This document shows, in pieces, positions 61,750-64,000 of a DNA stretch of 64,000 nt. Position numbers and translations under genes: made by a program. The stretch comes from Shimia sp. SK013. Lineage in GTDB: Bacteria; Pseudomonadota; Alphaproteobacteria; Rhodobacterales; Rhodobacteraceae. The DNA lies in NCBI RefSeq assembly GCF_001292625.1, contig NZ_LAJH01000011.1, forward strand, positions 243,915-307,914, written 5' to 3'. Within the stretch, counting starts at the first letter, position 1, and every line of letters begins with the position of its first letter. The notes under the pieces are model-generated. The model was not told where the DNA came from. It searched no databases and was given only the letters and a program-made list of their open reading frames with translations.

Positions 61750-62334
61750 CTAGGCCGCGTTGTCCAACAGCAGTTTGGCAAAACGCCGAGCTTCTTTGCG
61801 CGCGGCGGCGGGGGCGAGAGTTTCGTTGGATTGGGCGGCCTCGAGCCAGACGCCGTCCATATAGCTTTGCAATGCTTCGCGTACGATCTCGCGCCGGTCG
61901 TCCGGCAAAAGGCTGCGCAACTCGGACCGGAAATGCGACGTCACCCGTGCGCGGTTGATGCGGTGTAGGCGCGAGAGGCTGTCCACGTAAGGCGCGTTGG
62001 CCCAAAATTGCATCCAGATCGAACATTGCTCAATCGTGTAGAGCCGGTCGGCAAAATTGGCGTCAATGACGGCCATGAGACGATCCAGTGGTGATTTGGC
62101 CGACGCGTAGCGTTCAAGCTGCGCCTCCTTGAGCAGAGTCAGCAGACGGCGCATGGTGGCCTCCATCAGCTTTTCTTTGGAACCAAAATAGTAGTTGATC
62201 GACGCCGCAGACGCACCGGCCTCGGCAGCGATTTCTGCCATGGTCACAGCTGCATAGCCGCGTTTGTGCACAGCCGAAATAGTGGCGTGGATTAACTCTT
62301 CGTGTCGAATGTCGCGGATACGTGTACGGCCCAT
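61750..62334 (-). CDS. betI: TetR-family choline-responsive repressor BetI
   Basis: A 194-residue TetR protein with the BetI pattern: RIRDIRHEELIHATISAVHK, GYAAVTMAEIAAEAGASAASINYYFGSKEKLM in the DNA-binding domain, then CSIWMQFWANAPYVDSLSRLHRINRAR, the typical BetI ligand-domain stretch. It represses choline-to-betaine genes until choline is present. The start at 62334 (MGRTRIRD) fits family members; the longer frame to 62403 crosses the operator-like region. It is divergent from betB. Confidence 0.93.
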   Translation of the reverse strand: MGRTRIRDIRHEELIHATISAVHKRGYAAVTMAEIAAEAGASAASINYYFGSKEKLMEATMRRLLTLLKEAQLERYASAKSPLDRLMAVIDANFADRLYTIEQCSIWMQFWANAPYVDSLSRLHRINRARVTSHFRSELRSLLPDDRREIVREALQSYMDGVWLEAAQSNETLAPAAARKEARRFAKLLLDNAA

Positions 62335-62377
62335 GGCGCCACTTTGGCGCGAGCCGCCGTCAGGTGCAATATTGTCG

Positions 62378-62410
62378 TTCAAATAAAATTTTTGAATGGC
62401 CATTTAAAAA
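62378..62410. promoter_or_regulatory. Candidate BetI operator between betI and betB
   Basis: An AT-rich block holds TTCAAA (62378-62383) and TTTGAA (62391-62396) as an inverted repeat. An overlapping 22-bp inverted repeat TTTTTGAATGG/CCATTTAAAAA (62389-62410) has one mismatch per arm. The location between divergent betI and betB makes it the probable operator. Confidence 0.55.
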
Positions 62411-62499
62411 ATGAAAATCCGGTGCTAAGATTTACGACGCCGGAGTGAGACCGGTGGTTCAGGTCGCCCTGATGGGCGCAGATTTTCCAGGAGCGCGCG

Positions 62500-63951
62500 A
62501 TGCAGCTGCAACCGATAGCCAGCCACTTTATTGACGGCGAATACGTCGAGGACCGGAACGGGGCACCGATTGATATTGTCTATCCCGCGACGGGTGAGGT
62601 GATCGGTCAGGTTTTTGCCGCGACGCCAACCGTCATCGATCGCGCTTTGGACAGTGCCAAGGCCGGTCAGCAAGTTTGGGCTGCGATGTCGGGACGTGAG
62701 CGGGGTCGGGTTTTGACCCGTGCGGCGGCGATGATCATGGAACGCAATCACGAGCTGTCGGTTCTTGAGACCTATGACACCGGCAAACCGTATCAGGAAA
62801 CCAGTGCCGTGGACGCGACGAGCGGCGCGGATGCGCTGGAGTTCTTTGGCGGTCTGGCTGGCAGCCTGACGGGCGAGCATATCCCGCTGGGCGAAGATTG
62901 GGTTTACACCGTGCGCGAGCCGCTGGGTGTGTGCGTCGGTATCGGTGCATGGAACTATCCGACACAGATCGCCTGTTGGAAAAGCGCGCCCGCGATGGCC
63001 TGTGGCAATGCGATGGTTTTCAAGCCGTCCGAGACAACACCGATGTGCGCGCTGAAGGTGGCGGAAATCCTGATCGAGGCCGGATTGCCAAAAGGCGTCT
63101 TTAACGTTGTTCAGGGCATGGGTGAGGTCGGCGCTGCGTTGGTGAATGACCCGCGTGTGGACAAGGTCAGCCTGACCGGATCGGTGCCGACGGGCAAAAA
63201 AGTATACGCGGCGGCCGCCAGTCACATGAAACATGTGACGATGGAATTGGGCGGCAAGTCGCCTTTGATCATCTTTGACGATGCGGATGTTGAAAACGCG
63301 GTCGGGGGCGCCATTCTTGGCAACTTCTACAGCTCTGGTCAGGTGTGTTCCAACGGCACGCGCGTGTTTGTTCAAAAGGGCATCAAGGAAAAGTTCCTCG
63401 CCCGTCTGGCCGAGCGTCTGGGTGATGCGGTGATTGGTGATCCGTTGGATGAGGCGACAAACTTTGGCCCGATGGTGAGCGAGCGGCAGATGAACATCGT
63501 GCTCGGTTATATGGCCAAGGGCAAAGATGAGGGCGCGCGGCTGGTTTATGGCGGTGAGCGGTTGGAACGCGACGGGTTTTACCTTGAACCGACAGTGTTT
63601 GCCGACGTGACCGATGATATGACGATCGCGCGCGAAGAGATATTTGGCCCCGTGATGTCGGTGCTGGATTTTGACACCGAAGAAGAGGTGATCGCGCGCG
63701 CCAATGCCACCGAATTTGGCCTGTCGGCGGGTGTGTTCACGTCGGACCTGAGCCGCGGACACCGTGTGATCGGCAAGCTGGAAGCGGGCAGCTGTTTCAT
63801 CAACTCCTACAATGATGCGCCCGTTGAGGCGCCTTTTGGCGGCGTGAAGATGAGCGGTGTGGGGCGCGAGAATTCCAAGGAAGCCATCAACCACTATAGC
63901 CAAGTCAAATCGGTCTACGTCCGCATGGGCGATGTCGAGGCGCCGTTTTGA
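62500..63951 (+). CDS. betB: Betaine aldehyde dehydrogenase BetB
   Basis: A 483-residue NAD(P)-dependent aldehyde dehydrogenase that makes glycine betaine from betaine aldehyde. [10 protein letters not shown] at the N-terminus, [33 protein letters not shown], the catalytic glutamate in [11 protein letters not shown] and cysteine in [13 protein letters not shown], and the betaine-specific C-terminal [17 protein letters not shown] are all intact. AGGAGCG precedes the ATG. Paired with betI, it marks an osmoprotection locus; betA is presumably beyond the window. Confidence 0.96.
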   Translation: MQLQPIASHFIDGEYVEDRNGAPIDIVYPATGEVIGQVFAATPTVIDRALDSAKAGQQVWAAMSGRERGRVLTRAAAMIMERNHELSVLETYDTGKPYQETSAVDATSGADALEFFGGLAGSLTGEHIPLGEDWVYTVREPLGVCVGIGAWNYPTQIACWKSAPAMACGNAMVFKPSETTPMCALKVAEILIEAGLPKGVFNVVQGMGEVGAALVNDPRVDKVSLTGSVPTGKKVYAAAASHMKHVTMELGGKSPLIIFDDADVENAVGGAILGNFYSSGQVCSNGTRVFVQKGIKEKFLARLAERLGDAVIGDPLDEATNFGPMVSERQMNIVLGYMAKGKDEGARLVYGGERLERDGFYLEPTVFADVTDDMTIAREEIFGPVMSVLDFDTEEEVIARANATEFGLSAGVFTSDLSRGHRVIGKLEAGSCFINSYNDAPVEAPFGGVKMSGVGRENSKEAINHYSQVKSVYVRMGDVEAPF

Positions 63952-64000
63952 TCGGTTTTGCGGTGTGGTCCGGCCTTTTGACGGTCGCCCACCCACCCGC

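Noticed and set aside
62425..63996. A 523-codon frame antisense to betB
   Set aside because: Shadow of betB, whose catalytic motifs are all intact.
1..64000. tRNA or rRNA genes, CRISPR arrays, insertion sequences, prophage or defence islands
   Set aside because: I looked through the intergenic regions and gene list and found no cloverleaf, regular spacer-repeat array, transposase, integrase or cas/restriction gene.

Overview
The window looks like chromosomal DNA of a marine Rhodobacterales (Roseobacter-group) alphaproteobacterium. This is inferred from the high-GC coding style with dense four-base ATGA overlaps, the histidine genes (hisE, F, A, B, H), a fused allantoinase/OHCU decarboxylase, a betI/betB pair, a LysG/LysE-type pair and the overall gene complement. 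I see no rRNA, tRNA, CRISPR array, prophage, transposase or plasmid gene. Almost everything is chromosomal housekeeping, catabolic and transport DNA. The less ordinary signals lie in the intergenic DNA and in a few small or orphan genes.

Layout. 1-2.8 kb: hisA, two small two-cysteine membrane proteins, a DUF2867 protein, hisF and the start of hisE, all on the minus strand. 2.9-11.4 kb: a DUF2147 protein, a thioredoxin-fold peroxidase-like protein divergent from an AraC regulator, an SLC13/RCK transporter, an EamA exporter, a YmdB-type phosphoesterase, an alpha/beta hydrolase, 5-formyl-THF cyclo-ligase and MgtE. 11.6-16.3 kb: guanine deaminase, small proteins, hisB and hisH separated by a TetR/DUF2306 divergent pair with a clear triple operator. 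16.5-22.3 kb: the lpd, aceF, aceE pyruvate dehydrogenase operon with a perfect 20-bp palindrome upstream. 22.4-28.5 kb: a purine (urate) degradation cluster with permease, AllA, PuuE-OHCU fusion, UraH, a LysR regulator and cytochrome-linked PuuD. 28.5-36.5 kb: HAD phosphatase, PA14 protein, SulP transporter, an orphan NADAR protein, a 566-bp gene-poor stretch, AEC transporter, flavin reductase, GNAT, a small gene apparently split at a slippery A AAA AAG site, and EcsC. 36.5-42.1 kb: ptsP, lysC, then DUF952-pyrD-arsC. 42.3-46.7 kb: 5'-nucleotidase, DUF1992, TPR-sulfotransferase, SRAP. 46.8-52.3 kb: AllE, a 3-hydroxyaspartate/threonine aldolase-like enzyme, a divergent GAPDH and MaeB. 52.4-64 kb: a second SLC13/RCK transporter, YebC, an unrecognised 382-residue protein, OpgC-like membrane protein, ArgP/LysG-LysE pair, pirin, EamA exporter, a secreted unknown, BetI and BetB.

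How it fits together. The purine genes (guaD, permease, PuuD, UraH, OHCU/PuuE, AllE, AllA) form most of a guanine-to-glyoxylate route spread over three places. The aldolase next to AllE could use the resulting glyoxylate. Two families of short intergenic repeats recur in the window, each copy lying just 3' of a gene and in that gene's orientation.
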